Below, piece by piece: positions 41,802-50,942 of a DNA stretch of 64,000 bases (its first letter is position 1; each line of letters starts with the position of its first letter). This DNA is from CAYQJS01 sp964417895. GTDB lineage: Bacteria; Chloroflexota; UBA6077; SHYK01. A program made the position numbers and the translations under genes. The notes beneath the pieces are model-generated. The model did not search any database, was not told where the DNA came from, and saw only the letters and a list, made by a program, of their open reading frames with translations. The stretch lies in the NCBI GenBank assembly GCA_964417895.1, contig CAYQJS010000016.1, forward strand, positions 1 to 64,000, in the 5' to 3' direction.

Positions 41802-42454
41802 GCGCTGAGAACGGGAGCCGGGCAGGCAGCGCACGGCTTGCTACCCTTGCCGATCCCCGGGGGCCCGCCGCCGAAGCCTACCGTACGCTGAGTGTGAACA
41901 TCCGCTTCGGGCGCTTCGAGCAGCCCGCGCGGATCATCCTGTTCGCGAGCGCGACGGCGGACGATGGCGCGTCGACGACCGTCGCCAACGTCGCGGTTGC
42001 GGCGGCCCAGGCGAACGCCAGTGTGGTCGTGGTGGACGCCGACCTGCGGCGACCCGTCCTTCACGAGATCTTCGGGATCGCCAACACGACCGGGCTTACG
42101 ACTTTGAGCGATGGTATGACCGACATGCCCGCCCAGTCCACAGCGATCGAGCGGCTTCGTGTTGTCACCAGCGGGCCTGCGACTGCCAGCCCCGCGGAGC
42201 TGCTCAGCTCGGACCGGTTGCTGCACCTGCTGGCAAGGCTCCGGGCGGAGGCCGACCTGGTGCTCGTGGCCGCTCCACCCGTTACCGCTGCCGCCGACGC
42301 CTCACTCCTCGCGGTGAGGGTCGATGGCGTGGTGCTTGTGGTAGACGCGCACCGCACTCGGCGGCAGGATGCTCGTCGGGCCAGAGCCCAATTGGAGCGG
42401 GTTAACGCCCGAATCCTCGGCGTCGTACTGAACAACGCATCCGGCATAGATTAG
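41798..42454 (+). CDS. CpsD/CapB-like BY-kinase homologue with degenerate ATP site
   Basis: A 218-residue protein of the tyrosine-autokinase (BY-kinase, ParA-like) family that partners Wzz proteins. AEAYRTLSVNIRF and the Walker A-prime strand VVVVDADLRRPVLHEIFG are typical. The Walker A, normally P-G-E-G-K-S-T, reads ADDGASTTVANVAV, with Ala for the ATP-binding Lys. The Walker B strand is DLVLVAAPPV instead of the usual D-T-P-P. The C-terminal Tyr cluster is absent (end NNASGID). It is therefore likely a catalytically dead scaffold regulating the two Wzz proteins. Confidence 0.85.
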   Translation: MSAENGSRAGSARLATLADPRGPAAEAYRTLSVNIRFGRFEQPARIILFASATADDGASTTVANVAVAAAQANASVVVVDADLRRPVLHEIFGIANTTGLTTLSDGMTDMPAQSTAIERLRVVTSGPATASPAELLSSDRLLHLLARLRAEADLVLVAAPPVTAAADASLLAVRVDGVVLVVDAHRTRRQDARRARAQLERVNARILGVVLNNASGID

Positions 42455-42514
42455 GCCGCGTCGATAGTGTCCTATCAACAACGCACCGAGCAACGCACCG
42501 GTCACGGAGTAGGA

Positions 42515-43273
42515 ATGAAAGGCGTCGTCCTGGCTGGAGGCATGGGAAGCCGGCTATATCCACTGACGCGCATCACCAATAAGCACTTGCTTCCTGTTTA
42601 TGACAAGCCGATGATCTTCTATCCGATCCAGACGCTTGTGCGCGCCGGTATCCAGGACATCATGGTCGTGACCGGCGGCAACAACGCAGGAGACTTCCTG
42701 CGTTTGCTGGGGAATGGCCGCGACTTTGGCCTGAAGCACATCCATTACGCGTACCAAGACCGGGAGGGCGGAGTCGCAGAAGCTCTTAGCCTCGCCGCCG
42801 ACTTCGTCGGCAGCGACCGCTGCGTCCTTATTCTGGGGGACAATATCCTCGAGGAAGACATCTCGCCCTTCGTCGGTCACTTCGCCGCGCAGCCCGGGGG
42901 GGCAAGGATCCTCCTCAAAGAGATCCCGCAGCGCGAGCACCTGGTTCACCTCGGCGTCGCCATACTCGACGATCAGCGCGTGGTGCGCATTGTGGAGAAG
43001 CCGCGCGATCCGCCCTCGCCCTACGCGGTCACCGGCGTCTATATGTATTCACCCGACGTCTTCGAGATCGTCGATGTCCTCGCCCCATCAGATCGCGGCG
43101 AGCTGGAGATCAGCGACGTCAACAACGAGTACATTCAACGCGGCCTCATGGAGTATGACGTACTCGCCGGATTTTGGGGCGATGCCGGCGAGTCCATCGA
43201 CCACTACATGACCGTAATCAACTACGTCGCCGGCCACTGGCCTCGATCTTCTTCCGTGGATGGGACGCCGTGA
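42515..43273 (+). CDS. rmlA: Glucose-1-phosphate thymidylyltransferase
   Basis: A 252-residue nucleotidyltransferase making dTDP-glucose. KGVVLAGGMGSRLYPLTRIT is the G-G-x-G-T-R-L-like signature. NKHLLPVYDKPMIFYP, GDNILEEDISPFV and AVTGVYMYSPDVFEI are standard RmlA blocks. It is shorter than the usual 290 residues because the regulatory C-terminal helices are reduced; this short form is found in many bacteria. ATG 42515 follows GGAGTAGGA. Its stop overlaps the rmlB start (GTGA). Confidence 0.93.
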   Translation: MKGVVLAGGMGSRLYPLTRITNKHLLPVYDKPMIFYPIQTLVRAGIQDIMVVTGGNNAGDFLRLLGNGRDFGLKHIHYAYQDREGGVAEALSLAADFVGSDRCVLILGDNILEEDISPFVGHFAAQPGGARILLKEIPQREHLVHLGVAILDDQRVVRIVEKPRDPPSPYAVTGVYMYSPDVFEIVDVLAPSDRGELEISDVNNEYIQRGLMEYDVLAGFWGDAGESIDHYMTVINYVAGHWPRSSSVDGTP

Positions 43274-44286
43274 GAATCCTCGTTACGGGTGGCGCCGGCT
43301 TCATCGGCAGCACTTTCGTACGTCGGCTGCTTGATCAGTCCGATGACGAGGTGCTGGTGCTGGACGATCTGACCTACGCTGGAAACCTGGCGAATCTGAG
43401 CGGCCTTCGGGATAACCCCCGTTACCGGTTTGTTCGCGGCGACATCGCAGATCCCGAGGTAGTGGCGGATACGCTGGCCGGCTGCCAGGCGGTTGTGAAC
43501 TTCGCGGCCGAGAGCCACGTGGACCGCTCTATCCTGGATCCCAAGTCCTTCATCAACACCAACGTTTACGGCGTCTACGTCCTGCTAGAGGCGGCGCGAT
43601 TCATCGGAGTCAACCGGTTCCTGCACGTAAGCACTGACGAGGTATACGGTGAGGTCCGCGAGGGATCGGCTTCCGAGGACGCCCCTCTCCGCCCTCGGAG
43701 TCCCTACTCAGCGGCCAAGTCCGGGGGCGAGATGTTCGTAGCCGCCTACCACACCACGTACGGGCTGCCGACGCTCATCACGCGCGGATCCAACACGTTC
43801 GGGCCGTACCAATATCCGGAAAAACTACTCCCCATCGTTATTACCGAGGCGATCGACAACCGCCCCATCCCGGTCTACGGCAACGGACGGCAAGTCCGTG
43901 ACTGGCTCTTCGTGGAGGATCACTGCGCGGCCATCGACCTGGTCCTCAGACAGGGAACTCCCGGCGAGGCCTACAACATCGGCGGCGGGAACGAGCGGTT
44001 CAACATCGACGTCATTGAGCGGATCCTGGATTTGCTCGGGCGGCCGCGGTCGCTCGTTCAGCACGTGAGAGACCGGCCGGGCCACGACATCCGCTACTCG
44101 GTCGACTCGGCCAGATTAACTGCGCTGGGCTGGCATCCCGCTCTACCTTTCGAGGAAGCCCTGAAAGCCACAGTCCGTTGGTATGCAGACAACGAGAGTT
44201 GGTGGCGTCCGCTGAAGGCGAGCCCGGACTACCTGGAATACTTCCATCGCAACTACGGCGAGCGGATGCTCGCCGCGGGAAGGTGA
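43270..44286 (+). CDS. rmlB: dTDP-glucose 4,6-dehydratase
   Basis: A 338-residue extended SDR producing dTDP-4-keto-6-deoxyglucose. ILVTGGAGFIGSTFVRRLLD binds NAD. FAAESHVDRSI, VSTDEVYGEV (with the catalytic Thr-Asp-Glu) and SPYSAAKSGGEMFVAAYH (Tyr-x-x-x-Lys) are in place. NTFGPYQYPEKLLP and YGNGRQVRDWLFVEDHC confirm RmlB. Coupled to rmlA by a four-base overlap. rmlC and rmlD are not in the window, so the final deoxysugar is not known. Confidence 0.95.
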   Translation: MRILVTGGAGFIGSTFVRRLLDQSDDEVLVLDDLTYAGNLANLSGLRDNPRYRFVRGDIADPEVVADTLAGCQAVVNFAAESHVDRSILDPKSFINTNVYGVYVLLEAARFIGVNRFLHVSTDEVYGEVREGSASEDAPLRPRSPYSAAKSGGEMFVAAYHTTYGLPTLITRGSNTFGPYQYPEKLLPIVITEAIDNRPIPVYGNGRQVRDWLFVEDHCAAIDLVLRQGTPGEAYNIGGGNERFNIDVIERILDLLGRPRSLVQHVRDRPGHDIRYSVDSARLTALGWHPALPFEEALKATVRWYADNESWWRPLKASPDYLEYFHRNYGERMLAAGR

Positions 44287-44294
44287 CGCGGACT

Positions 44295-45587
44295 ATGCCG
44301 GTGGTGGCAGTGGTTGGCGGACAATGGGGCGACGAGGGCAAGGGCAAGGTCGTGGACCTTCTCGCCGGCGGCGCGGACGTCGTCGTGCGAGCCCACGGGG
44401 GCGATAACGCGGGGCACACAGTGGTGAATCCATACGGTGAGTTCGCCCTTCACCTGGTTCCCGCCGGCATCTTCAACCCGAAGGCGCTATGCGTCATTGG
44501 GCCAGGCGTGGCTCTCAACCCTGCTGTCCTGATTACGGAGTTGGATGCGCTAGAGCGTCGCGGCGTGTCAACGCGAGGGCTCATCATCTCCGACCGGGCC
44601 CACATGGTGATGCCCTACCACCTTTTGATGGAAGGTCTTCAGGAGCGCCAGCGGGGCGAGGACGCTATCGGGACAACCGGACGCGGCATCGGGCCGGCCT
44701 ACGCTGACAAGATCGAGCGCATCGGGCTACGGATCGGCGACCTCCGAGAACCAGACGCGCTCCGCCACCGACTCGCGACTGCCGTGGAGCAGAAGAACCG
44801 AACGCTCCGCGCTCTGGGAGAGAGTGCAGCGATCTCCGTGGATCAGATCGAGAGCGAATACAAGGGCTACGCCGACCGACTCCGGCCGTTCATCGGGGAC
44901 GTCGCGCCAGTCATCCACTCGGCCCTGGAGCGAGGCGTGTCTATCCTGCTCGAGGGGGCCCAGGGCACGCTGCTCGACCTTGACCATGGCACCTATCCGT
45001 ATGCGACGACCTCGGCGTGCACGGTCGCGGGCCTCTGCCAGGGCTCCGGTATCCCTCCCCGCGCCATCAGCCATTCCGTGGGGGTCTACAAGGCCTATTC
45101 CACGCGCGTCGGCGCCGGCCCGATGCCCACTGAACTGAACGATGCGACCGGCGACTATCTCCGCGAGCACGCGCACGAGTTCGGCACAACCACCGGCCGC
45201 GCCCGCCGGTGCGGGTGGTTCGACGCAGTCGTCTCGCGGTACACAGCGCGCATCAACGGATTCGACAGCATCGCCCTCACGCGGCTGGACATCCTGGATG
45301 AAATGGCGGCCATCAAAGTATGCATCGCGTATGAGATCGACGGTGTACGCATCGAGCAGCCGCCGGCAGACCCCGCGCTATTGTTCAAATGTCAGCCGAT
45401 TTACGAGGAGTTGCCGGGCTGGCAGGAGTCGCTGTGTACTATCGTCGACTTCGACGAACTACCCCCGGCGGCGGCGCAATTCGTCGGGCGCATAGAGGAG
45501 TTAGTCGGGGTGCCCGCCGACATCGTCGGTGTCGGCCCAGCGCGAACCCAGACCATCAGCAGACAGCGTATCTGGGGTGAAGACTAA
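44295..45587 (+). CDS. purA: Adenylosuccinate synthetase
   Basis: A 430-residue GTP-dependent enzyme joining IMP and aspartate in AMP synthesis. VVGGQWGDEGKGKVVDLLAG is the P-loop with the catalytic Asp. HGGDNAGHTVV, IGTTGRGIGPAYADKIERI, EGAQGTLLDLDHGTYPY and TTTGRARRCGWFDAVVSRY are the family blocks. ATG 44295 is the start that fits the conserved N-terminus. It lies eight bases after rmlB and six bases before the glucosidase gene on the same strand, an unusual partner in a polysaccharide cluster. Confidence 0.96.
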   Translation: MPVVAVVGGQWGDEGKGKVVDLLAGGADVVVRAHGGDNAGHTVVNPYGEFALHLVPAGIFNPKALCVIGPGVALNPAVLITELDALERRGVSTRGLIISDRAHMVMPYHLLMEGLQERQRGEDAIGTTGRGIGPAYADKIERIGLRIGDLREPDALRHRLATAVEQKNRTLRALGESAAISVDQIESEYKGYADRLRPFIGDVAPVIHSALERGVSILLEGAQGTLLDLDHGTYPYATTSACTVAGLCQGSGIPPRAISHSVGVYKAYSTRVGAGPMPTELNDATGDYLREHAHEFGTTTGRARRCGWFDAVVSRYTARINGFDSIALTRLDILDEMAAIKVCIAYEIDGVRIEQPPADPALLFKCQPIYEELPGWQESLCTIVDFDELPPAAAQFVGRIEELVGVPADIVGVGPARTQTISRQRIWGED

Positions 45588-45592
45588 CCGGG

Positions 45593-47806
45593 ATGCTGGA
45601 CCGTCTCGTCCTCAAGGAGAACGAGATTTTCGCGGTCACCGACCGCGATGGAAACATCAGGGCCCAGAACGCCAACGGTCAGGGTTTGTACCTCGGCGAC
45701 ACCAGGTTTCTCAGCCTGTTCGACTTCTCTATCGACGACGTACCGCTTCAGCTCCTGTCCAGCGCGGGCGAGCTGAACTTCACAAGCACCCTCCAGTTGG
45801 CGAACTTGCCAGCGACGCTTTCCGATGGAGCCCACCTCCCTGCTCGCACGCTGAGCGTGCGCCGCAACCGCTTCATTGATAACGGCCTGCACGAACGCAT
45901 CGGACTGCTTAACTACGGAGGTAGGGCGCTCACAGTCAAGCTCAGGCTTACCTTTGGAGCGGACTTCCGCGACCTGTTTGACGTGCGGGCTTACGCCGAG
46001 CGCACACAGCGGGGTGTTGTCGAGACACCTGAGGCGTCCGGCGACATCATCCGACTCAAATACCTGGGGCGGGACCAGGTTCCCCGCACGACCGTCATCG
46101 ACTTCGATCGGGTGCCCGACCGGGTCGATCTCTTGAACCCCGAGGCCCAGGCCATCGGCCCTCCACCCGAGCACGTCACGTCTGAGCTAGAGAGCGATCC
46201 GCGAACCGAAAGCGGCCGCACCCCGCCACTTGCGCAGGCCTCGTTTACCGTGACGCTGGCGCCACGGGAGCGGTGGTCCGTAGCCGTGCATGTGGCGCCC
46301 GTGGTTGGTGTGCAGCCCAAGCCACCCCCGCCAGCCCCGCTGCTCGACGATTCCTTCGGGAGGATCCTGGATGGGTACCGCGAGTGGGAGGCTGGCTGCA
46401 CCCGTATCACGACGGACCACGAGCTCCTCAACCAGCTCATCCTCCAGAGCTTGCACGACCTGCGTCTCACGATGAATCGTGCCGAGACAGGTCTGGTGCC
46501 CGTGGCGGGCATCCCCTGGTTTGCCGTGCCGTTCGGGCGCGACAGCCTCATCACAGCGCTCCAGACCCTGTGCTTGACTCCCGACATTGCCTACGGCGCA
46601 CTCCGCTTTCTCGCCGCGCATCAGGGGAAGGCCGTTGACCCGTGGCGCGATGAGGAACCCGGGAAGATCCTTCACGAGATCCGAAGTGGGGAGATGGCCA
46701 CGCTCCGGGAGGTACCCCAGACACCCTACTACGGTAGCGCGGATGCGACCCCACTCTTTGTTTACGTCTTCACAGAGCTGGTGCGCTGGACGGACGATTG
46801 GGAGCTGGCGGATGCGCTGCGGCCTAACATCGAGCGCGCGCTGGACTGGATCCGCACCTACGGCGACGTCGACGGCGACGGGCTCGTTGAGTACCGGTCC
46901 CGATCACCCAAAGGCATCCGCAACCAGGGCTGGAAGGACTCCTTCGATGCGGTCTGCTTTCCAGACGGCCAACTGGCCGAGCCGCCCATCGCAATGGCCG
47001 AGATCCAGGGCTACTGTTACGGAGCTGAGGCGCGGATGGCGCCGCTGTTTCGGCGTTGGGGCGAGAAGGCGAAGGCCGAGGCGTGTGAGCGCTCGGCTGC
47101 GATGCGGAAGCGGCGCTTCGATGAGGCCTTCTGGCTGGAGCGCGAGGGCTTCTACGCCGAGGCGCTCGATAGGGACAAACGACCCGTGCCCGCCATGACC
47201 TCGAACCCGGCACACTGCCTCCTCATGGGCATGCTGGACGGCCCACGAGCCGACGCCTTCGTCGAGCGGCTCATGCGTGAGGATATGCTGTGCGGCTGGG
47301 GCATCCGGACTCTGAGCAGCGACTACCCGACCTTCAACCCCATGAGTTACCACAACGGCTCGATCTGGCCGCACGATAACTCGATCGTCGCGGCTGGCCT
47401 CCAGCGCTCGGGTTACGCGGTTGCCGCGCTGCGCGTCATGCAGGAGACGTTCGAGGCCGGCCTTCGGCTTCCCGGCTATCGCGTGCCAGAGCTCTATTGT
47501 GGCTTCAGCCGGGACCGCCGCTACCAGTCCTCGCCTGCGGCCTACCCCGTCGCATGCTCGCCGCAGAGCTGGGCGGCAGGAGCAGTGTTCCTCATGCTCC
47601 AGCACCTGATCGGGATTGAACCAGACTTGAGCGAACGAAGGCTTGTACTCCGGCCCTCGCTGCTGCCGTCACTGAACGAGGTCCACTTCGCAGACATGCG
47701 CCTGGGCGAGCAAAAGGTCTCGATCCACGTCTGGCGCTCCGGCCAGGACATCCGATGCGAGGTGGCTGGGGCCAACGGCCTGGAAGTCGTCATCGATCAG
47801 CCCTGA
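45593..47806 (+). CDS. Amylo-alpha-1,6-glucosidase / glycogen-debranching-type protein
   Basis: A 737-residue protein. Residues 1-270 form the N-terminal beta-rich GDE domain (NEIFAVTDRDGNIRAQNANG, GLYLGDTRFLSLFDFSI). The rest is an (alpha/alpha)6 barrel of GH63/GH133 type, with GIPWFAVPFGRDSLITALQT, QGWKDSFDAVCFPDGQ and NPMSYHNGSIWPHDNSIVAA. Asp and Glu residues in these loops are the likely acid/base pair. It probably hydrolyses alpha-1,6 or related alpha-glucosidic bonds in storage or surface glucans. It overlaps the convergent murG-like gene by ten bases at the 3' end. Confidence 0.9.
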   Translation: MLDRLVLKENEIFAVTDRDGNIRAQNANGQGLYLGDTRFLSLFDFSIDDVPLQLLSSAGELNFTSTLQLANLPATLSDGAHLPARTLSVRRNRFIDNGLHERIGLLNYGGRALTVKLRLTFGADFRDLFDVRAYAERTQRGVVETPEASGDIIRLKYLGRDQVPRTTVIDFDRVPDRVDLLNPEAQAIGPPPEHVTSELESDPRTESGRTPPLAQASFTVTLAPRERWSVAVHVAPVVGVQPKPPPPAPLLDDSFGRILDGYREWEAGCTRITTDHELLNQLILQSLHDLRLTMNRAETGLVPVAGIPWFAVPFGRDSLITALQTLCLTPDIAYGALRFLAAHQGKAVDPWRDEEPGKILHEIRSGEMATLREVPQTPYYGSADATPLFVYVFTELVRWTDDWELADALRPNIERALDWIRTYGDVDGDGLVEYRSRSPKGIRNQGWKDSFDAVCFPDGQLAEPPIAMAEIQGYCYGAEARMAPLFRRWGEKAKAEACERSAAMRKRRFDEAFWLEREGFYAEALDRDKRPVPAMTSNPAHCLLMGMLDGPRADAFVERLMREDMLCGWGIRTLSSDYPTFNPMSYHNGSIWPHDNSIVAAGLQRSGYAVAALRVMQETFEAGLRLPGYRVPELYCGFSRDRRYQSSPAAYPVACSPQSWAAGAVFLMLQHLIGIEPDLSERRLVLRPSLLPSLNEVHFADMRLGEQKVSIHVWRSGQDIRCEVAGANGLEVVIDQP

Positions 47807-48870
47807 GGGCGAAGGCCAATCTCGCCGAGCCCGGCGGCGATCGCTTCGGCGGCGTCTGCCGGGAGAAGCCGAGCCGCGGCCTCCGCCAACGAGGCGCGGC
47901 CGGCGGCATCGTCCAGCAGCCGCCTAACGTGTTCGGCGAGCACACTGGCGGTGAGCTCTCGCTCTTCGAGAACCACCCCCGCCCCATGCCGCGCGAAGAC
48001 CGCTGCGTTCGCTTCCTGGTGCGAGTCCGGCATGGGGACCACAATGGCCGGCTTCGCCAAGGCAGAAATCTCCGATAAGGCCGACATGCCGGCCCGCGTC
48101 AGAACGACGTCTGCAATCGCGAGGGCGTCCGCCATCTCTTCCACGAGAAACTCATACTGGTGGTAGCGGGGGTGGCTCAGATCCCGGCTCCCTTTTCCGG
48201 CTCCGGTGAGATGGATGATCTGGCAGGGCTCGACGAGGTCGCGCGCAGCCTCGACGGCAAGCTCGTTCAGTCTTAGAGCGCCGGTCCCGCCGCCCGTCAC
48301 CAGAACTGTCGGTACGCCTGCCAGAAGATTGAAGCGCTTGCGGGCTCGGTCGCGGTCGCCGCGCAGCACCGAGGCGCGCACAGGGTTACCGACGACCCGC
48401 GCGGCAGACGTGCGGAAGGAGCGGCGAGTCTCGGGAAACGCCACGGTCAGCTGGGTTGCGAAGGGGGCCAGGATCCGGTTCGCCAGACCCGGCAGCAGGT
48501 CTTGCTGGTGGATGCTGATCGGTACTCTCAATAAGCATGCGGCTAGCAACGGCGGGACCGTCGCGAAACCGCCGGCGCCGAACGCCACGTCGGGGTGAAA
48601 CCGACGCACGACGCCTACCGCTTGCGCCACTCCCAGGAGCGCCAGGCCCGGATCGGTCAGATTGCGCCAGGTGGCGAATCGTCTGAGCCGCCCGGCGCGC
48701 ATCGGCGTGAACGCCAATCCCGCCGCGCGGACCAGCGCTGCCTCGGGGCCAGCGACGGTGCCGACGTACATGCACTCCACGTCGGGCCGCATTCTCAGCA
48801 TGGCCTCTGCCACGGCCAGCACCGGAGCGGCTGACCCACCCGAGCCACCACCAGCCAGGAGAACCCGCAT
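47797..48870 (-). CDS. murG: MurG-like UDP-N-acetylglucosaminyltransferase
   Basis: A 357-residue GT28 enzyme resembling MurG, which adds GlcNAc to lipid I on the inner membrane face. VLLAGGGSGGSAAPVLAVAE is the first glycine loop. VAFGAGGFATVPPLLAACLL is the second, and TVLVTGGGTGALRLNEL and VLTRAGMSALSEISALAKPA are donor-site motifs. Canonical MurG has G-G-T-G-G-H, with His implicated in catalysis; here it is G-G-S-G-G-S. No other mur or fts gene adjoins. It may be a MurG with an altered loop or a related GT28 enzyme of other function. ATG 48870 is chosen because the loop follows directly. Confidence 0.82.
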   Translation of the reverse strand: MRVLLAGGGSGGSAAPVLAVAEAMLRMRPDVECMYVGTVAGPEAALVRAAGLAFTPMRAGRLRRFATWRNLTDPGLALLGVAQAVGVVRRFHPDVAFGAGGFATVPPLLAACLLRVPISIHQQDLLPGLANRILAPFATQLTVAFPETRRSFRTSAARVVGNPVRASVLRGDRDRARKRFNLLAGVPTVLVTGGGTGALRLNELAVEAARDLVEPCQIIHLTGAGKGSRDLSHPRYHQYEFLVEEMADALAIADVVLTRAGMSALSEISALAKPAIVVPMPDSHQEANAAVFARHGAGVVLEERELTASVLAEHVRRLLDDAAGRASLAEAAARLLPADAAEAIAAGLGEIGLRPQG

Positions 48871-48957
48871 TTGCCCACCCACTCCGCGAGTGTGACACGC
48901 ATCGAGGATTTTGTAAGATATTGCACGTTTCCGCAGGTTTTCGCCGAGGAGTGCAGG

Positions 48958-49647
48958 GTGGCAGCTCCCTCCGCTGCCCTTTCGCCCGACTGGATGTCTA
49001 TCGGACGAGCATGCCAGATGCTGGGTGTTAACCCGGCAACCCTGCGGCAATGGACCGCCAGCGGCAAGCTCCACGTGTACCGAACACCCGGAGGCCATCG
49101 ACGGTTCAGCGCCGCCGAGATCGCCGCCTTCAGCAGAACGGAGAACCTCAGCGACCCGTGCAACGTCGCAGACGAGGTTATTGCGCAGCTTCGATCGCGC
49201 TATCGAGCGCTCGCGCAGTCACCGGCCGCGCACCAGGGGTGGCTTGCCACCATCGACGATGGTGCTCGGCGCCACTACCATGACCTGGGCGACCAGCTCC
49301 TGGAGCTGCTCGGCCGTTACCTCCACGCCGGCGCGCCTCGCCTGAGACATCGAGGTCTGATGCGTGCCCGTGAGATCGGATCGCAATACGGAGACCTCGC
49401 ACGGTCCTCGGGTGTCGACGCGCCGCGGGCGGTTGAGGCCTACCTGCTGTTCCGGCGCCCGCTCCTCGACGTGCTCTCGCACAGCCTTCTGGCGCACGCC
49501 GCCCTGGCCTCCCAGCTGGGCCGTCTCATGCGCGACGCCGAGCGCATCATGGACGAAGTGCTCGTCGGAATGACCCGCTCGGGCCCCAGTTCCCAACACG
49601 ATGACCCCGGGCCGATCCCATCCCGTAGGGAGCGAGAGCCCGTATGA
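48958..49647 (+). CDS. MerR-type helix-turn-helix regulator of the hem operon
   Basis: A 229-residue protein whose N-terminal domain (residues 15-60) is a MerR/excisionase-type winged helix: GRACQMLGVNPATLRQWTAS and VYRTPGGHRRFSAAEIAAF. The rest (about 75-215) is all-helical with several His and Arg (RRHYHDLGDQLLELLGRYLH), of unknown ligand. GTG 48958 is preceded by GAGGAG with six-base spacing. The stop overlaps hemA (ATGA). Its position suggests it senses haem, a tetrapyrrole precursor or redox state and controls the operon, an inference from context. Confidence 0.82.
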   Translation: MAAPSAALSPDWMSIGRACQMLGVNPATLRQWTASGKLHVYRTPGGHRRFSAAEIAAFSRTENLSDPCNVADEVIAQLRSRYRALAQSPAAHQGWLATIDDGARRHYHDLGDQLLELLGRYLHAGAPRLRHRGLMRAREIGSQYGDLARSSGVDAPRAVEAYLLFRRPLLDVLSHSLLAHAALASQLGRLMRDAERIMDEVLVGMTRSGPSSQHDDPGPIPSRREREPV

Positions 49648-50942
49648 CAGCCGCCACGTTGAAGGTGCTCGGGCTGAACCACCGAACGGCTCCCGTCGAG
49701 GTGCGCGAGCGACTGGCGTTCACCGACGAGGACCAGCCTCAGGCGCTGGCTGCGCTATCTCAGCTCGGGGATGAAGCGTGCATCCTCTCCACCTGCAATC
49801 GGACGGAGCTGTATTTGGTCTCGGACCTCGCCCACCCGGAGACCGCGCTGATCGAGTTCCTCGCAGTGAGCCACGAGGTGCCGCCGTCGGAGGTCCGTCA
49901 GCACTCCTACACTCTGGACGAGGAGGACGCTGTACGCAACTTGCTGCGTGTCGCCAGCGGTCTCGACTCGATGGTGTTGGGCGAAGCGCAGATCCTGGGG
50001 CAGGTGCGGACGGCGTTCCAGGCCGCGACGGACGCCCACACGGTCGGCCGCATCCTGGGTCGCTTGCTCCCTCTCGCCATCGAGGTGGCGCGGCGCGTCC
50101 GGACCGAGACGAGTATCGGCCGTGGCTCCCTATCGCCCAGCTCTGCCGCCGTCGAGCTGGCGCGGAGCGCTTTGGGCGAACTGCGAGCCAGTTCAGTGCT
50201 TGTGATTGGCGCCGGAGAAGCAGGCAGGACAACGGCTCGTAGCCTGGCTGACTCCGGGGTCGAGCGGATTGTTGTCGCCAACCGCTCACTGCCGGCGGCC
50301 GAGGAGGTGGCGGCCGCGGTGGGCGGAGCCGCCGTCCTCAATACGGACTTGAGTACTGCGCTAGAGGGCGCCGACATCGTCATTAGCTGTACGGGCGCCG
50401 CCGAGCACGTCGTTTCACTCGACATGATCCGCGGCGCCATGGCCCGGCGCGGACAGCGCCTCCTGTTCTGTGTCGATATCGCGGTACCGCGCGACTTCGA
50501 CCCGGCGATCGCCCAGGTCCCGAACGTCCACCTCTACAACGTCGACGATCTCCGTGCCATCTGCGCTGCCCATCTCCTCGACCGCCAGCACGAGGCGGAG
50601 TCGGCCGAGCGGATCGTCGAGGAGGGAGTCGCGGACTATCGCACCTGGCACGCGGCCCAGACCCTGGTTCCCACGATCGGCGCGCTCTACCAGCGAGCCG
50701 ACGCCATTCGACGCACCGAAGTAGACCGGACGTTGCGCAGGCTCAATGGCCTATCAGCAGATCAGCGAGACATGATCGACGCCATGACCGCTTCCATTGT
50801 GCGACGCATCCTGCACGACCCCGTTAGTGCCCTGAAGGCGCGGAGCGCCGATCTGGACTCGCCAGAGCTGGCCCGGCTGGTGCAAGAACTGTTCGCCCTG
50901 CCCGCTGACGCTCTCGAGGCGCCCGGCCGACCCCTTCCATGA
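49644..50942 (+). CDS. hemA: Glutamyl-tRNA reductase
   Basis: A 432-residue enzyme of the C5 pathway that reduces Glu-tRNA to glutamate-1-semialdehyde. LGLNHRTAPVEVRERLAF and CILSTCNRTELYLVSDLAHP hold the catalytic Cys. SGLDSMVLGEAQILGQVRTA, RVRTETSIGRGSLSPSSAAV and LVIGAGEAGRTTARSLADSG (NADPH site) follow, and a C-terminal dimerisation helix ends the protein. Standard length. Overlaps the upstream regulator and downstream hemC by four bases each. Confidence 0.96.
   Translation: MTAATLKVLGLNHRTAPVEVRERLAFTDEDQPQALAALSQLGDEACILSTCNRTELYLVSDLAHPETALIEFLAVSHEVPPSEVRQHSYTLDEEDAVRNLLRVASGLDSMVLGEAQILGQVRTAFQAATDAHTVGRILGRLLPLAIEVARRVRTETSIGRGSLSPSSAAVELARSALGELRASSVLVIGAGEAGRTTARSLADSGVERIVVANRSLPAAEEVAAAVGGAAVLNTDLSTALEGADIVISCTGAAEHVVSLDMIRGAMARRGQRLLFCVDIAVPRDFDPAIAQVPNVHLYNVDDLRAICAAHLLDRQHEAESAERIVEEGVADYRTWHAAQTLVPTIGALYQRADAIRRTEVDRTLRRLNGLSADQRDMIDAMTASIVRRILHDPVSALKARSADLDSPELARLVQELFALPADALEAPGRPLP

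Noticed and set aside
36495..48870. A toxin, phage or defence island within the polysaccharide cluster
   Set aside because: All genes fit exopolysaccharide, nucleotide or glucan metabolism. No integrase, phage structural gene or defence nuclease is present there.
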